Assembly (NCBI RefSeq): GCF_029784135.1
Contig: NC_073746.1
Location: 5,997,136-6,061,135 of the forward strand
Direction: 5' to 3'
DNA: 64,000 nucleotides
From: Toxorhynchites rutilus septentrionalis
Lineage: Eukaryota; Arthropoda; Insecta; Diptera; Culicidae
Shown: positions 1 through 11,529 of the stretch, in pieces
Numbering within the stretch: the first letter of the stretch is position 1
Layout of the letters: each line of letters opens with the position of its first letter
The notes under the pieces: generated by a model
Told to the model about the DNA's origin: nothing
Database searches by the model: none
Seen by the model: only the letters and a program-made list of their open reading frames with translations
Made by a program: the position numbers and the translations under genes

Positions 1-2266
1 GAATAATATGTTATATAACTTGCTTTGTGAGAAACATTTGAACTTTTCTCACGGAGATTCGGCAGTAAGTCGGGTCTCTTACATGGGACTCCCCCAGGGC
101 TCATGTTTAAGCCCCCTTTTGTACAACTTCTACGTAAGCGACATTGACAATTGCCTTACACAAAATTGCAGCCTAAGACAACTTGCAGATGATGGAGTGG
201 TGTCTGTCGTAGGATCAAACGAATCCGACCTGCAAGAATCCTTACAAGATACTTTGAACAATTTTTCAACCTGGGCCATTGGGCTAGGGATCGAATTCTC
301 CACGGAGAAAACAGAGATGGTGGTTTTTTCTAGGAAGCATAAACCAGCAAAACCAAAGCTTCAACTTTTGGGTAAACCGATCACTCATGCTATGTCATTC
401 AAGTATCTTGGGGTCTGGTTCGACTCTAAATGTACTTGGGGGGCCCATATTAGGTATCTGAGTAAAAAATGTCAACAAAGAATAAACTTTCTCCGTACAA
501 TTACCGGCACCTGGTGGGGAGCCCATCCCGAAGATCTTATAATGTTGTATCGAACAACTATTCTCTCAGTAATGGAGTATGGCAGTTTCTGTTTTCAATC
601 AGCTGCCAAAACACACCTCATTAAACTCGAGCGAATTCAGTATCTTTGTCTCCGTATTGCGTTGGGATGTATGCCCTCAACGCATACCATGAGTCTCGAA
701 GTTTTGGCAGGCGTACTCCCACTAAAAGATCGCTTCAATTTATTATCTCTTCGGTTCCTCATCCGGTGTAAGGTTATGAACCCATTGGTGATCGGAAATT
801 TTGAGCAGCTGATCGAGCTAAATTTTCATTCTGGATTCATGAGCTCATATCATGAATTCGTCTCCATGCAGGTTGATCCTTCTTCGTATATTCCCAACCG
901 TGTTTGTTTTCCTGACTACATCAATTCCTCTGTGCATTTTGATCTGTCCATGAAGCAGGATATCCATGGAACATCAGATTATCTTCGATCGAGGATCGTT
1001 CCAACGATCTTCGATGCAAAGTATGGGGATATCAATTGTGATAATATGTACTTTACTGATGGGTCCTCTATGAATGATTCCACAGGATTTGGAGTGTTCA
1101 ACGAATTTTTTAGCACCTCACACAGTCTTCAGAATCCTTGCTCAGTGTATATTGCTGAATTGGCAGCGATACACTGGGCGCTGGACAGCGTCGCCTCACG
1201 ACCTGTTGAACACTATTACATTGTAACGGATAGTCTTAGCTCTGTCGAAGCTATCCGTTCAGTGAGGCCGGAAAAGCACTCGCCGTACTTCCTTGAGAGA
1301 ATACGAGAAATTTTGAGTGCTTTATCCAGACGCTGTTATGTCATTACCTTTGTCTGGGTCCCTTCACATTGCTCAATTCTGGGTAATGAGAGGGCTGACT
1401 CATTAGCAAAGGTAGGTGCAATTGAAGGCGATATTTATCAGCGTCAAATCGCCTTCAATGAATTTTATTCTTTAGTCCGCAAAAATACCATAGTTAACTG
1501 GCAACGCAAATGGAACGAAGATGAATTGGGCCGGTGGCTCCACTCGATTATCCCTAAGGTTAGCCTCAAACCGTGGTTCAAAAGTCTGGACTTGAGTCGG
1601 GACTTTATTCGCACCTTCTCCCGACTCATGTCCAATCACTGTTCGTTAGATGCGCTACTCTTTCGTATTAATCTTGCCGACAACAATCTTTGTGTTTGTG
1701 GCCAAGGTTACCACGACATCGAGCACGTTGTTTGGTCGTGCGAGCTGTATCTTGTCGCCAGATCGAATTTAGTAGTCACCCTTCGGGCCCGAGGAAGGCA
1801 GCCCAATGTGCCGGTGAGAGACGTGTTGGCTCGGTTAGACCTTGATTACATATCCCAAATATATGTATTCCTTAAAGTTATCGATCTTCGTGTGTGATTG
1901 TCCTTATACCATTAGTTTTTCCTTTTCCTTTTCCTTTGTGAGAGATCGGATCCCTTCTTAAGAATAAGATGAAATGTAAATACATATTAGATATAAGATA
2001 GGTTTAAGAATTGAGTGTGATGAGTGTGATTGAGAGTGTGAGTGTGATCATTGTCAACATATCCTCATATCCCCTCCTTTTCCTGAAGAAAATATGTCAC
2101 CCTTCTAAACTCGAGTTGACCGCGAGTAATCGGTTTCCTATATTATTAACCTTAGAATTAAGGAAAAATGTATATATACTAGTAACAATACAGTAAGGAG
2201 TTCGGCTCCTTTAAACCTATGTAACTGAGCCTGTAAAAATAAACGATTTAAATTAAAAAAAAAAAA
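1..2266 (+). mobile_element. Non-LTR retrotransposon, 3' part, with A-tail
   Basis: This is the downstream part of an I/LOA/R1-type LINE. The left end runs off the window, so the 5' region, any ORF1 and the endonuclease domain are not visible. The coding part (8-1897) is followed by a roughly 360-bp 3' UTR and a 12-base A run at 2255-2266, preceded by AATAAA-like sequence. The tail abuts a reverse-transcriptase fragment of another family on the opposite strand, so this element landed inside an older one. No target duplication can be checked because the left end is missing. Confidence 0.9.
8..1897 (+). CDS. Non-LTR ORF2, reverse transcriptase C-terminal half plus RNase H
   Basis: A 629-residue open frame copies element RNA into DNA at the nick and removes RNA from the hybrid. 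Visible motifs are the RT block LPQGSCLSPLLYN (about residues 28-40) and the catalytic LADDGVV (about 58-64). An RNase H domain follows, with the acidic residues in FTDGSS (~350), AELAAIHWALD (~383), IVTDSLSS (~407) and GNERADSLAK (~463). A terminal Cys/His cluster with CVCG and HDIEHVVWSC lies at about residues 561-578. The RNase H places it in the I/LOA group rather than Jockey or CR1. The first ATG is certainly internal, since the RT fingers and endonuclease lie off the window. No stop or frameshift is present, so it is a fairly young copy. A related C-terminus is found on the minus strand at 8515-10083. Confidence 0.92.
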   Translation: MLYNLLCEKHLNFSHGDSAVSRVSYMGLPQGSCLSPLLYNFYVSDIDNCLTQNCSLRQLADDGVVSVVGSNESDLQESLQDTLNNFSTWAIGLGIEFSTEKTEMVVFSRKHKPAKPKLQLLGKPITHAMSFKYLGVWFDSKCTWGAHIRYLSKKCQQRINFLRTITGTWWGAHPEDLIMLYRTTILSVMEYGSFCFQSAAKTHLIKLERIQYLCLRIALGCMPSTHTMSLEVLAGVLPLKDRFNLLSLRFLIRCKVMNPLVIGNFEQLIELNFHSGFMSSYHEFVSMQVDPSSYIPNRVCFPDYINSSVHFDLSMKQDIHGTSDYLRSRIVPTIFDAKYGDINCDNMYFTDGSSMNDSTGFGVFNEFFSTSHSLQNPCSVYIAELAAIHWALDSVASRPVEHYYIVTDSLSSVEAIRSVRPEKHSPYFLERIREILSALSRRCYVITFVWVPSHCSILGNERADSLAKVGAIEGDIYQRQIAFNEFYSLVRKNTIVNWQRKWNEDELGRWLHSIIPKVSLKPWFKSLDLSRDFIRTFSRLMSNHCSLDALLFRINLADNNLCVCGQGYHDIEHVVWSCELYLVARSNLVVTLRARGRQPNVPVRDVLARLDLDYISQIYVFLKVIDLRV

Positions 2267-2478
2267 TCTATGTGAGACTTAAAAAGCAGTTTGTCATCTA
2301 TAGTAACACCAAGATACTTTATCTCTCTAACGCGATCAAATGTCTCACCATTTATCTCTACCAAACACTCGGTGTTATAATATCTCGAAGAAAATACCAT
2401 GTACTTGGTTTTTCCAACATTTAATTTTAACTGCTTATAATTCAACCAACTACTAAGACATTCATTTTATAGCCATGA
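2267..2478 (-). pseudogene. Reverse-transcriptase fragment (Jockey/CR1-like), interrupted
   Basis: The minus strand encodes a typical RT segment with LKLNVGKTKYMVFSS followed by IKYLGVTIDDKLLFKSHID. That is the conserved stretch downstream of the YADD box in Jockey/CR1 elements. The frame is lost exactly where the A-tail of the neighbouring LINE begins. The rest of this RT should therefore lie to the left of that LINE, outside the window. Only about 70 codons are left, so the clade is a guess. Confidence 0.75.
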
Positions 2479-4841
2479 CAAACACATTGTTTTAACATTA
2501 ACATGTTCGATGCTCTACACTCAAAACTCTTCATGAGCGCACCGAAAACAAAAACTTTAACCACTCCTCCGGACATATTGGAATCACGCGCGATTCATCT
2601 CAGAACAGTTTTGTTTGCCTTTTTCAGACCAAATACCGCTGAACGAGACGATGTATTGAGCAAATCAAAGAGTTTTATAGTTCCATCGGATTATAAAGAA
2701 AAAAAACATGTTTGTCGATATTTCTTCTACCGTTACCTCTTCCCTGCTACTGTTGCTGCCGTTCGCTGAACCGCAGCGCCCCGATGAAACTGAGCTGCTT
2801 CGGGAGTCTCAAGTGCGTGCTGATTGGCCGTCTCGATTCCTGCCCGATTGTTGGCCTATCCTGCTCCGTTCCGTCTGCTGCCGTCGGCCATTGCTGGCAC
2901 TGATGGATGGGGTAGAGTAGCCCCAACATATAATTACCGTGGAGCGGTGTGGGTCGCTGAAGTTCGACCGAGCTTTGGTTTGTTGGAAGCGCGAGAGAAA
3001 CACGAGATTGGTGACATGAACCTAACTAATGAATGGGCTTTTGTTTATTAGAGCCTGCGGCCTCGGCTTGCTTTGATGCGCCTTCCATCGGGTAATGATT
3101 AATGCTCTGCTCGATAGCCGCCGCAAGAGAGCGCCCTATTATTTATGTTTCAATTTGGGAAACTTTCTCTCGCCGATTAAAGGCTTCACGCAGCGATGAG
3201 GTGCGATGTTGCGAAAATAGACATGACATAAATTATGATTTCGATGGACATGACGGCTTCGCGCTTTGATCCGTGGGACTACAAATAGAGGATACTGCAA
3301 GAAGCTTCGAGCCAATGCAGCGCGCAAATGGCACAGGTGTTCGCGCAGCATATGTATCTTCTGAAGTTTTGACAGCTGTGTGAAATATGAAATAGTAATA
3401 TGATTTAATTCTCTGATCGCTGATCCCAATCAATCACGCCCGGATTCGTATTGTGGGTATATAAAACAAAAAAAAACATTCCGAACCCAAATGCTTCAAC
3501 AAAAAACTCACTCAGCATATTCGCAACAAGCGCACCATCAACAAACACAACATGATCGGCACACACCGTTCATAAACATTCCTCGGTTGAGTGCTTAATG
3601 CCCCCTGTTTACGCTCCCTTCTTCAAACCACTGAATCATAATCCGCACCCATCACCATTATACTCCAAAACAACTTCCCTCATATCATTTTCACGCTTCT
3701 CTGCACGCACACTCACACAATGCCCGGAATGGCTTTATAATGCCGAGCGCGAGAATTTATCTCCGCTCTGCCGCAACGGCAAACCGAACGCGAGTCCAAA
3801 ACCAGATCTCCGATGCTCCGAACAGCCGTCGGCAAGTCCGTGTGTATCTACCATTGGGCGCGATTCCCACATCCATACTCTTACACGAACTCTAAGTGCC
3901 CCTCAATCCAGCTGCCGCCGCTACATCGTAGACTCTAAACCGCTACCCCGTCCACACCGTGCACACTAACACTCACGCGCACCCATCAAACCCCGCCCTT
4001 TATTTTCACACCTTTTGCGATACAATTCTCGCTCTCGTTTCGTAGATAGAAGATACCACTTCTTCCCCTGTGTTCCGAACCACTCTGCAGCTGGTTCCTA
4101 CCATTCCCGGCATCGAAGCGCAGCGGCATGGAAATTAAAACATAATAAAACATTTTACGCACGTTGTGCGCTGAAAGCGGGATCCATGTTTGCGCTTCTG
4201 TTTGGTGGAAAATTGTTAACCAGTTAATGTTTCCCAGAGTGAAAAAACGTGAGATTCGAACAATTCGATTACAATGTTGCGGCAGACGGGAGAGGTCGAA
4301 CGCGTTTCGTGTTTTTCGTGCAATTCGAAAATAAGTGTAAAGATTATTGATCCTGACGAAGGAGAGTTTAATCTAGAGCGGTGAAATTTGAAATTGTAAG
4401 CTCTGTAAAATCATAGTAAATGAATTATTTGGGTGGCACGAACTCAAGGCATACTAATCGGTTTCGTTCAGCGAGGAGATCTCGCTTTTATTCAACAAAT
4501 GTGCCAAAATTATGCAACTGAGAATTAAGCTCTTTGTCATGTGGCCAACTTTTTAGGAACACACATTCATCGTTCATTGTAATCCCTCTATCTAACAAAT
4601 ATATTAGTTTATTTCAAAAACCTGATGACATGACCCGATTCTGAAAAATGTGTTGGAACGAATTTCGTCAGTTTCGATCAGTTTAAAACTACTTTTTCGC
4701 ATCTCGTGTGGCAACTAGCGTTGCCAGAAAGCATTTCATTTTCGACAGAAACCATACCTTTCCGTGTTTTGAGGCGTCAAATGAGCAAATAAAATCATCT
4801 GTCCCCCAACGCTTCAAAATGTTTGTATGGATGAAGGCAGA
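2479..4841. other. Stretch without a recognised gene
   Basis: There is no domain, tRNA or clear transposon end here. A TATA-like TATATAAA lies at 3458-3465, upstream of a 123-codon ATG frame at 3598-3969 that is rich in Pro, Ser and His. That composition is what random C-rich DNA would give, and I do not recognise it, so it is not called a gene. Several overlapping frames at 2700-3050 on both strands look like chance. Confidence 0.4.
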
Positions 4842-4995
4842 CATCTTTTTCTTTTTCTTTTTTTTCATCTTTTTTGGGATTTTACCCAAAATAAAATCTA
4901 AACGACGTCTACGGGGATCGAACCAAGGCTGGAATGCAAGGCTGTTTTACATTACTCACTATCCAAATAGCTAATGATGCTGTTGGGTAAATGCG
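4842..4995 (-). mobile_element. tRNA-derived SINE
   Basis: Read on the minus strand, an A-box-like TAGCTATTTGG is followed about 45 bases later by a B box GGTTCGATCCCC, then a short body and an A/G-rich tail (4842-4880). This is the layout of a short tRNA-derived SINE with an internal pol III promoter. It is not a functional tRNA because no cloverleaf closes. ACATCT occurs on both sides (about 4841 and 5006) and may be part of the target duplication. Confidence 0.65.
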
Positions 4996-7017
4996 TGATA
5001 ATATTACATCTCATTACAAAATGAAGTTGGAAACTGTTTACTAAGAGTAAAAAGGAGAGAGCATAAAGGAGATCAATATCTATCTCGGTCTGAGTCGTGT
5101 ACATATGTGGCAAAGTAATGCGTGCTTATTTGCAACGTGTCTCTTGTTTCGCTCGCTCGTAATCATCAAATTATTCAAATGCTTACTAGTATTTGAGAGT
5201 CATGACGTTTTCTGTTATTTTTAGGCTCATTTAATGTAATAAATCGGGAAGACAAAACATGAGCTAAAAATCAATTTTGGGTGTATCTATTCAATCTTTC
5301 ACTATTTCACAAATTTCAATACCTGTCGTTTCTACTTCAAGTTGTAAATTGTAAACAATAACAATATTTGCCAATCTGTCAATGACAACAATAGCGAACA
5401 AGGTTTTTCGCAGCCAGGTGATACAAACCAATGAAACAGTCTACCGGAGGTGGGTGCAGTACAGGGGAACTTCGATATAATGTACATTTTACTTTCAAAA
5501 TTGCACGTTGTGTCGAATGGTACGTTATATCGAAGAAGCACAACAAATAACTCAGGAACATCTCTGTTACGCAATCTGCGTGCGCACTCTACTCCAAAAC
5601 AACGACTCGAGATGCTGCAAGAATATTTATTATCAAGCTAGAGAGAAACAACAGAGATGAAGAAAGAAATAGGAGATAAAAGGTTCGATATCGATGAAAA
5701 AAAGATTGAACTGAAAGGAAAGGGTAAATTGAATCGCTATACGCTGTTATAAAATTAAGAGTTGAAAATTGAATCAAGTAAAATCAATTCAATTTAAATT
5801 TGTTTTATCATCGTGATAGTTGAAGGTGAGATTGATGTGTAGGATCTATAGCATGAAATTCAAATCAAATTTATTCTTCGGAACAATAGGTTTAAATATT
5901 AGAAAATGAAAAAAAGACCGTGGAGGAGACTCAAAGTAAGATTTATTATAAAAATGTAATACGCGATTATAATAAAATCTTTGAGGGATTGTTTAACCAT
6001 CACACTAACGGAATAGAGTTGGTTTATTTAAATTGAACATCCTCCCGTGTCCAACATATATATATATATATATAAATCTCGTATCACGATGTTCGTAGTC
6101 GAACTCCTCCGAAACGGCTCGACCGATTTTCATGAAATTATACTCAAAAACTTAGTAGACATGAGAATAGGTCGTAAACTACACATGATACCGCTAGAAC
6201 ACCGATTACTGTATGGATTTAATACCGATTTGGGTGGTCCTTTTTGGATGAACACAATGAATTATTGAAATTATTTTAAACATACACATGCTCGGAATGC
6301 GAAGTAACAATCACGCTATTGTGGTCAATCCTGATAAAAAAAAACCGGCTGGAAAACACGTGTGTAAATCCAATGAGCCCAATTACCTCAATCATTAGGA
6401 ACATCATTACTCATTTTGAATTAATGTGTTTGGAGGGTCGAAACAAACAAGAGAGTGCGCTCCATAGATTCTTATGTGTGTCATTTGATGAATTGACGCA
6501 GTAAGGATAATGCCATTCTACGATGTCTTCGGCCGTGCCAATAATCCTTGGTCAACATATATGCGAAGGTAGAGAGCGAACGACTGCAGTTCCTATCATA
6601 CAATCAACAGAATCCATTCACTTGCAAGACGCTATCATGAGCAACACCGACACAGCCTTTGTTCAAACGATATCACGTGTGTTCAAAAAAATAATTATGT
6701 CTTCAATAGGCTCCATAGCAAAATTACACGTGTTCTGTCCAACATGTTGCTGAATGTATTCGGTTGAATGACAAAAGCAAGGGATACTTTATACGCACAT
6801 TTTTAGTTTTTAGGATAGTTTAATTTCCTCGGAAATCCCAGATCCATCTACTGATCAACTGTTCTTTTGTGTTCTGAAATCCGATCGAATCGAAATTTGT
6901 TGTTATTATGGGTTGCCAAAGATATATTGAAGTAGTTAAGGAATGTGACATACGGCTGGTTGAACAAATATTTTATCGCATGTGATCGAGTATGTGTTTC
7001 AAGTGTGAAAAACAGGA
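4996..7017. other. AT-rich stretch, no recognised gene
   Basis: Nothing can be assigned except a small inverted repeat (listed separately), a short (TA)n at about 6056-6074, and a segment from about 6080 resembling dispersed insect repeats. The open frames at 6319-6504 and 6523-6753 show no domain that I recognise. Confidence 0.4.
5459..5545. repeat. Possible pogo/Tigger-like MITE remnant
   Basis: TTCGATATAATGTAC at 5471-5485 is an inverted match of GTACGTTATATCGAA at 5520-5534. The left arm is preceded by TACAGGGGAAC. Such ends are usual in short pogo-type derivatives. The element is tiny and no TA duplication could be fixed. Confidence 0.35.
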
Positions 7018-7520
7018 GGTGGGTTATATCTATGGTATAACCGCAAGGGTGACGTAGGACTATCTTTGATTCAGAGTTCATTTGTTTGAAGTTGAATCTG
7101 AATTCATTCTGAATGAATGAATATTTGGAGAACTTCGAAAACGAGATTCCATTTCCACATTTTCCTCGATACTGGAAACCCATCAGTGGTTAATGCTAAC
7201 TCGATAACCATCTGTTAACATATTTGGTCACAGTGTTACATGGATAGAAAACATCAAAATAAACTCTTTCACATGAATGTAAATTTAAATTCCCAGAGGA
7301 ACTGGCAGATTATTTTCAGTAACGATTGGATATTTCCACATTTTCCTCGATACTGGAAGCCCACCAGTGGTTAATGCTAACTCGATAACCATCTGTTAAT
7401 AGCACTTGATTGAAACATATTTGGTCACAGTGTTACATGGATAGAGAACATTCAAATAAACTCTTTCACATGAATGTATTTTTAAATTCTTAGAGGAACT
7501 AGCAGATTATTTTCCGGATC
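7018..7520 (+). repeat. Left end of the GACGTRGGACTA repeat family with tandem duplication
   Basis: The segment opens with a hairpin-forming GGTTATATCTATGGTATAACC, then GTGACGTAGGACTATC, the signature seen again at 39771, 43911 and inverted at 36008, 36855 and 38393. Behind it an approximately 181-bp unit, starting ATTTCCACATTTTCCTCGAT, is present twice (from 7151 and from 7332). The second copy has a short insertion. The same unit occurs inverted at 35360-35640. No coding content was recognised. Confidence 0.7.
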
Positions 7521-8514
7521 TTTCTCGATGATGAACGGCATCCAAACGGAAAGAATTCCGTGCGTGTATGTGTGTGTAGCGGCTGCTTCGATGGTCACCT
7601 TCTCTTCTCCTGAAGGATCGGCTTCTCAGTGCTCCTCACAGTTTCAAACAAGCCGTCCAGTACCCTCAGCAACGATGTTGTCTTGTCGATGTCCTCACGA
7701 AAAATGAATGCGTCTCACCACCAGAATATCGCTTAAGTATGCTTTTTGTGCGTGATTGAATCGAGAGAAGGTGTGGTTTACGATGGCAATTTGGAAGGCA
7801 AACTAGAGGGGAATGAACTCTCTGAGCTCGAAACTTTCGGCGACTGAGCAATAATCGATTGCGGGCGCATACAATATTGGATACGGAAATATCCTACTGA
7901 CGGAGAAGAATAATCTTCAGAAGCTATCCTGTTAATTGCGATTGATTTTACAAAAAAATTTCTTGAAAAATTTCAAGTTCAATCGAGTTGTGCAAATGTG
8001 ACAGCCTTGCCGTGCAATTCGACATTGAGCTATTTCTGTGAAGCGAAAATGGTAATGAATTCTCGGGTGAAATGAGCACGCTTTTAGAACAAAAATTATA
8101 AATGAAAACGACTGATCGCGACCGACAGCGTAAATGTTGAGCAAATTTGAAATGCAATAGATTCCCTATTCCATCCCGATCCATATCCCCATCCAAATCA
8201 CTCCGTCCAATTCAGAATGCAATATGTGGTGTACAACACAACGACCGACATCGGCATGTTCCAAGTTACAGCATGAAACGCATACAATCGATCAATACCA
8301 ATATCATATTCGCCATTCCATATCCAACCTCCAAGTGTGATAGATCGCGATTCCAAATCCAACGTGTGACTGTGAAGCATCACAATAAATCAAGTTTGTG
8401 TTTAGATAGTATACCAAGTGTTTAATTCTCCAACAAGCCACATCCGAACGGTTTGGGTTTCCATAAGAAAAAAGTGCAAGGAGTATCCTGAGCTATCAAA
8501 ATCTAGCCCTCTTT
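7521..8514. other. Unassigned DNA, partly 3' flank of the minus-strand LINE
   Basis: The part from about 8200 to 8514 lies immediately downstream (minus strand) of the stop codon of the split non-LTR ORF2 and may be its 3' UTR. I found no A-tail that fixes its end. The rest carries no recognised gene. Confidence 0.35.
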
Positions 8515-8592
8515 CAGCCGAAGGATCCGCCATCTCCCTCAATGGTGTGATCCACCAAGGCTTTACGGAAATAATGAAGATAGTCCCTAATA

Positions 8593-9885
8593 AAGGGTGT
8601 GTCACATCAAATTGCATCACGGAAAAAACTCTATAGAAATTCGCCCAGTAGACCGATCCTTTTGAAAATTTTAGACAGTAAAATAAAAACTATTAAACAA
8701 CTTTTGGCATTTTCTTTTTATTCATACTTCGAGCCCAAGCCCGTATGCTCGCACCTTCCTCTTTACCCCGTCCATAAGGTTCTGTACAACGTCAGGTTGT
8801 AGTTTTTTTTTTGAACAGAAATCCATTTTCTCTTGAAGTCCGCCTCCGATTTGACAACTTTTGGGTTCTTCCGGAGGGCCTGCTTCATAATCGCCCAATA
8901 TTTCTCTATTGGGCGAAGCTCCGGCGCGTTGGGCGGGTTCATTTTCTTTGGCACGAAGGCGACCCCGTTGGCTTCGTACCACTCCAACACGTCCTTTGAA
9001 TAGTGGCACGAAGCGAGATCCGGCCAGAAGATGGTCGAGCCCTCGTGCTGCTTCAATAGTGGTAGTAAGCGCTTCTGTAAGCACTCCTTAAGGTAAACCT
9101 GCCCGTTACCGTCATCACGAAGGGGGCGCTCCGCCTTCCGCAAGAGCAGATCGCTTGCCACACCATGTACTTTTTGGCAAACTTGGATAGTTTCTGCTTG
9201 CGAATCTCCTCCGGAACGCTGAATTTGTCCTCTGCGGAGAAGAACAACAGGCCCGGCAGCTGACGAAAGTCCGCTTTGACGTAGGTTTCGTCGTCCATTA
9301 CCAGGCAATGCGGCTTCGTCAGCATTTCGGTGTACAGCTTCCGGGCTCGCGTCTTCCCCACCATGTTTTGCCTTTCGTCGCGGTTAGGAGCCTTCTGAAC
9401 CTTGTATGTACGCAGACCCTCCCGCTGCTTGGTCCACTGGACGAATGAACTTGACAAATTCAGCTTATTGACGACATCCCGGACCGAACTTCTCGGATCA
9501 CGTCTAAACTGCTTAACTACGCGCTTGTGATCTTTTTCACTGACGGAGCATCCATTTTTGCCGTTCTTCACCTTCCGGTCGATGGTTAGGTTCCCGAAGT
9601 AACGTTTTAGTACTCTGCTGACCGTGGATTGGACGATTCCCAGCATATTACCGATGTCCCGATGTGACAACTCCGGATTCTCGAAATGAGTGCACAGGAT
9701 TAATTCACGACGTTCTTTTTCGTTCGACGACATTTTTCCAAATTTACGAAAAATTGACAGTGAAGCATGGCCAACGTGATCTATACACTCTTATCTGATT
9801 ATAAGCGGAAGCTGAAGATATAATTCCTAAAAAATAAATTTCTACAGCGTTTTTTCCGTGATGCAATTTGATGTGACACACCCTT
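8593..9885 (-). mobile_element. DD37E mariner (ITmD37E type), nearly complete
   Basis: A 1.29-kb element is bounded by inverted repeats beginning AAGGGTGTGTCACATCAAAT and extending over about 35 bases. TA duplications lie at 8591-8592 and 9886-9887. It holds one transposase on the minus strand. Length, ends and TA target fit the Tc1/mariner class. It is inserted in the C-terminus of a non-LTR ORF2. Confidence 0.92.
8722..9733 (-). pseudogene. DD37E mariner transposase, two frameshifts
   Basis: The protein starts at the ATG ending at 9733 (MSSNEKERRELILCTH). Its N-terminal helix-turn-helix region includes HRDIGNMLGIVQSTVSRVL. Catalytic residues are the Asp in VMDDETYVKADF, the Asp in FWPDLASCHY and the Glu in LRPIEKYW. 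There are 37 residues between the last two, which defines the DD37E group. A frameshift near 9100 moves the reading frame after the FVMTVTG segment. A second lies in the homopolymer at about 8803-8812, after which the C-terminus ending AYGLGLEV reads in another frame. There are no other breaks, so inactivation looks recent. The family cuts and pastes at TA. Confidence 0.88.
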
Positions 9886-10083
9886 TATATGAAGCAGAAG
9901 ATCAGGATCCCGGCTACCTAAGATATCCCGGACGGGGATATCCGATTGTCTGCCTTGTGCTCTCAGTGCTCTAGAGAGCTGAGAGCGAGCAGCATGGAAC
10001 CGGATACACGACCAGACCACATGCTCGATGTCGTGGTAGCCATAAGAACAGATGAAATTGTTGAAATTATAATTAGAAATCAT

Positions 10084-11131
10084 TAAACATGTTTCGTTTA
10101 AGATATTTTCATTGTTTGCAGAAAACCTTTCAAATTATTAACGGGGATTTGACAAAATAAATTGATTTTCGTTGATAATTTTCATTTCGAAAATGTGTTG
10201 ATTTCTCTTACAACTATGAAGGCCAGAGTTGCTGCATTCCTGCAAGCGATAAGAGTGATCGAAGGATGAAGAATAAGGTGATTGCAGAATGGAGTGCCAA
10301 TATTGTCATTACTGATAATGTCAATGCTACTGATCGTGTAAGGGCCGCTTCAGACTTTCTCAGTTCAATCGCCACTGGTCTCAAGAAAAAGACCTTGAGA
10401 TAGACAGAAGAAAATCTCGAGAAAGACTATCTGGAAAGCCTCGCTGCCGCAGTCATTTGGACGCTAGCAGGATGACTGATAAAATGTGAATGACTCGTGC
10501 CGAGACGATTAATTAATTTTCGTGAATTCTTGAATTTTTTTCGGGTCAAAAGCGGCGTCAAAGTGCATTTCAAGCCGGATGTGAGCAGATATTTTTTAGC
10601 GGTGAGAGCTGCGTTCTTTGGTGCAAAACTGAAGTAGAAAATTTGTTCAGCAGCGGTTGCTGTTGATGCCGTCACCACACACCCGATTTGGTTCGGATTT
10701 TCTGATGAAGTTCTGAGTGTTTTTGGAACGTTGTATTGGCGAGTTTCATTATTGAATTTAAAATTTCGTAGTTCTACGTTAATATTAGGGAAATTGCTTT
10801 TTTTTCTTGTTTTCTTGTTTTCTGTTTTTTGTGACTAAAAATATTGAAGAAAAGTATATTGATGACAATACTGGGCATATAATTTTTTGCTCGTGTTACC
10901 AGTACGCGCCTCTATCTGACTGGCAGCACTTTCAATACATGCGAAACTTCAGGAGGAATCGTACCTCGACCGATATATTACATGCCTAGTCCAAATGGTC
11001 AGCAGTGGTCGATAAAAAAGAAGAAGAAATCGAAAAAAGGGACAATAGTTTCTGAGAAAAACAAAGGACAGAATTGGAATAAAAGTTGACTAGAAAGGAC
11101 GTGGAATCTTTATAGTGCCTAAAGCTTATAG
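10084..11131. other. Unassigned AT-rich stretch
   Basis: No domain, repeat end or RNA gene was recognised between the truncated LINE and the TA microsatellite. Confidence 0.4.
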
Positions 11132-11149
11132 TATATATATATATATATA

Positions 11150-11242
<93 letters not shown>
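11132..11242. repeat. (TA)n microsatellite
   Basis: About 110 bases of almost pure TA with a single interrupting G at 11151. It ends directly at the terminal repeat of a Tc1 element, which targets TA. The dinucleotide run gives rise to spurious Tyr-Ile frames on both strands. Confidence 0.97.
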
Positions 11243-11245
<3 letters not shown>

Positions 11246-11529
11246 TCGGACAATAGAATAGGACCACAGCTCAATCCAAAACAGAAAGTGACAAAACTTT
11301 GAGAAAAAAAAAATGCCATTTAAGTGCATCAAACCATTTACAAATTGTAAATTCCATTCTTCGAAGAAATTAAAATCATTCGTAGTTAAACCAATTGTCC
11401 TTTATTTAAAAATGCGTTTTAATCATACTTACTGACTAAAATAACGCGACATAAAATAGGACCGCTTTAGAATTCATGGTAAAAAAAATTTAAAAAAAAG
11501 GAAATTCATACCGTGATCGATTTGCAGGG

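Larger units (their letters stand above)
8515..10083 (-). pseudogene. Non-LTR ORF2 C-terminus, split by a mariner insertion
   Basis: Minus-strand coding at 9888-10083 matches the C-terminal Cys/His region of the ORF2 at 8-1897: both have YHDIEHVVWSC and a following VRDxL block. It runs straight into the terminal repeat of the DD37E element. On the far side of that element the frame resumes at about 8590 and reaches a stop at 8515. The insertion therefore sits in an otherwise readable C-terminus, and the TA at the junction is duplicated. The LINE copy is 5'-truncated near 10083, which is usual for this class. Confidence 0.8.

Noticed and set aside
2700..3050. Several overlapping open frames on both strands
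   Set aside because: They are mutually exclusive shadows in GC-richer DNA with no recognised protein.
3598..3969. 123-codon ATG frame after a TATA-like sequence
   Set aside because: It is Pro/Ser/His-rich without a domain, the TATA-to-start spacing is not diagnostic, and C-rich DNA easily gives such frames.
6319..6753. Possible Helitron or other large-element coding fragments
   Set aside because: I could not match any conserved helicase or Rep motif.
11119..11332. Tyr-Ile repeat proteins
   Set aside because: Translations of the TA microsatellite.
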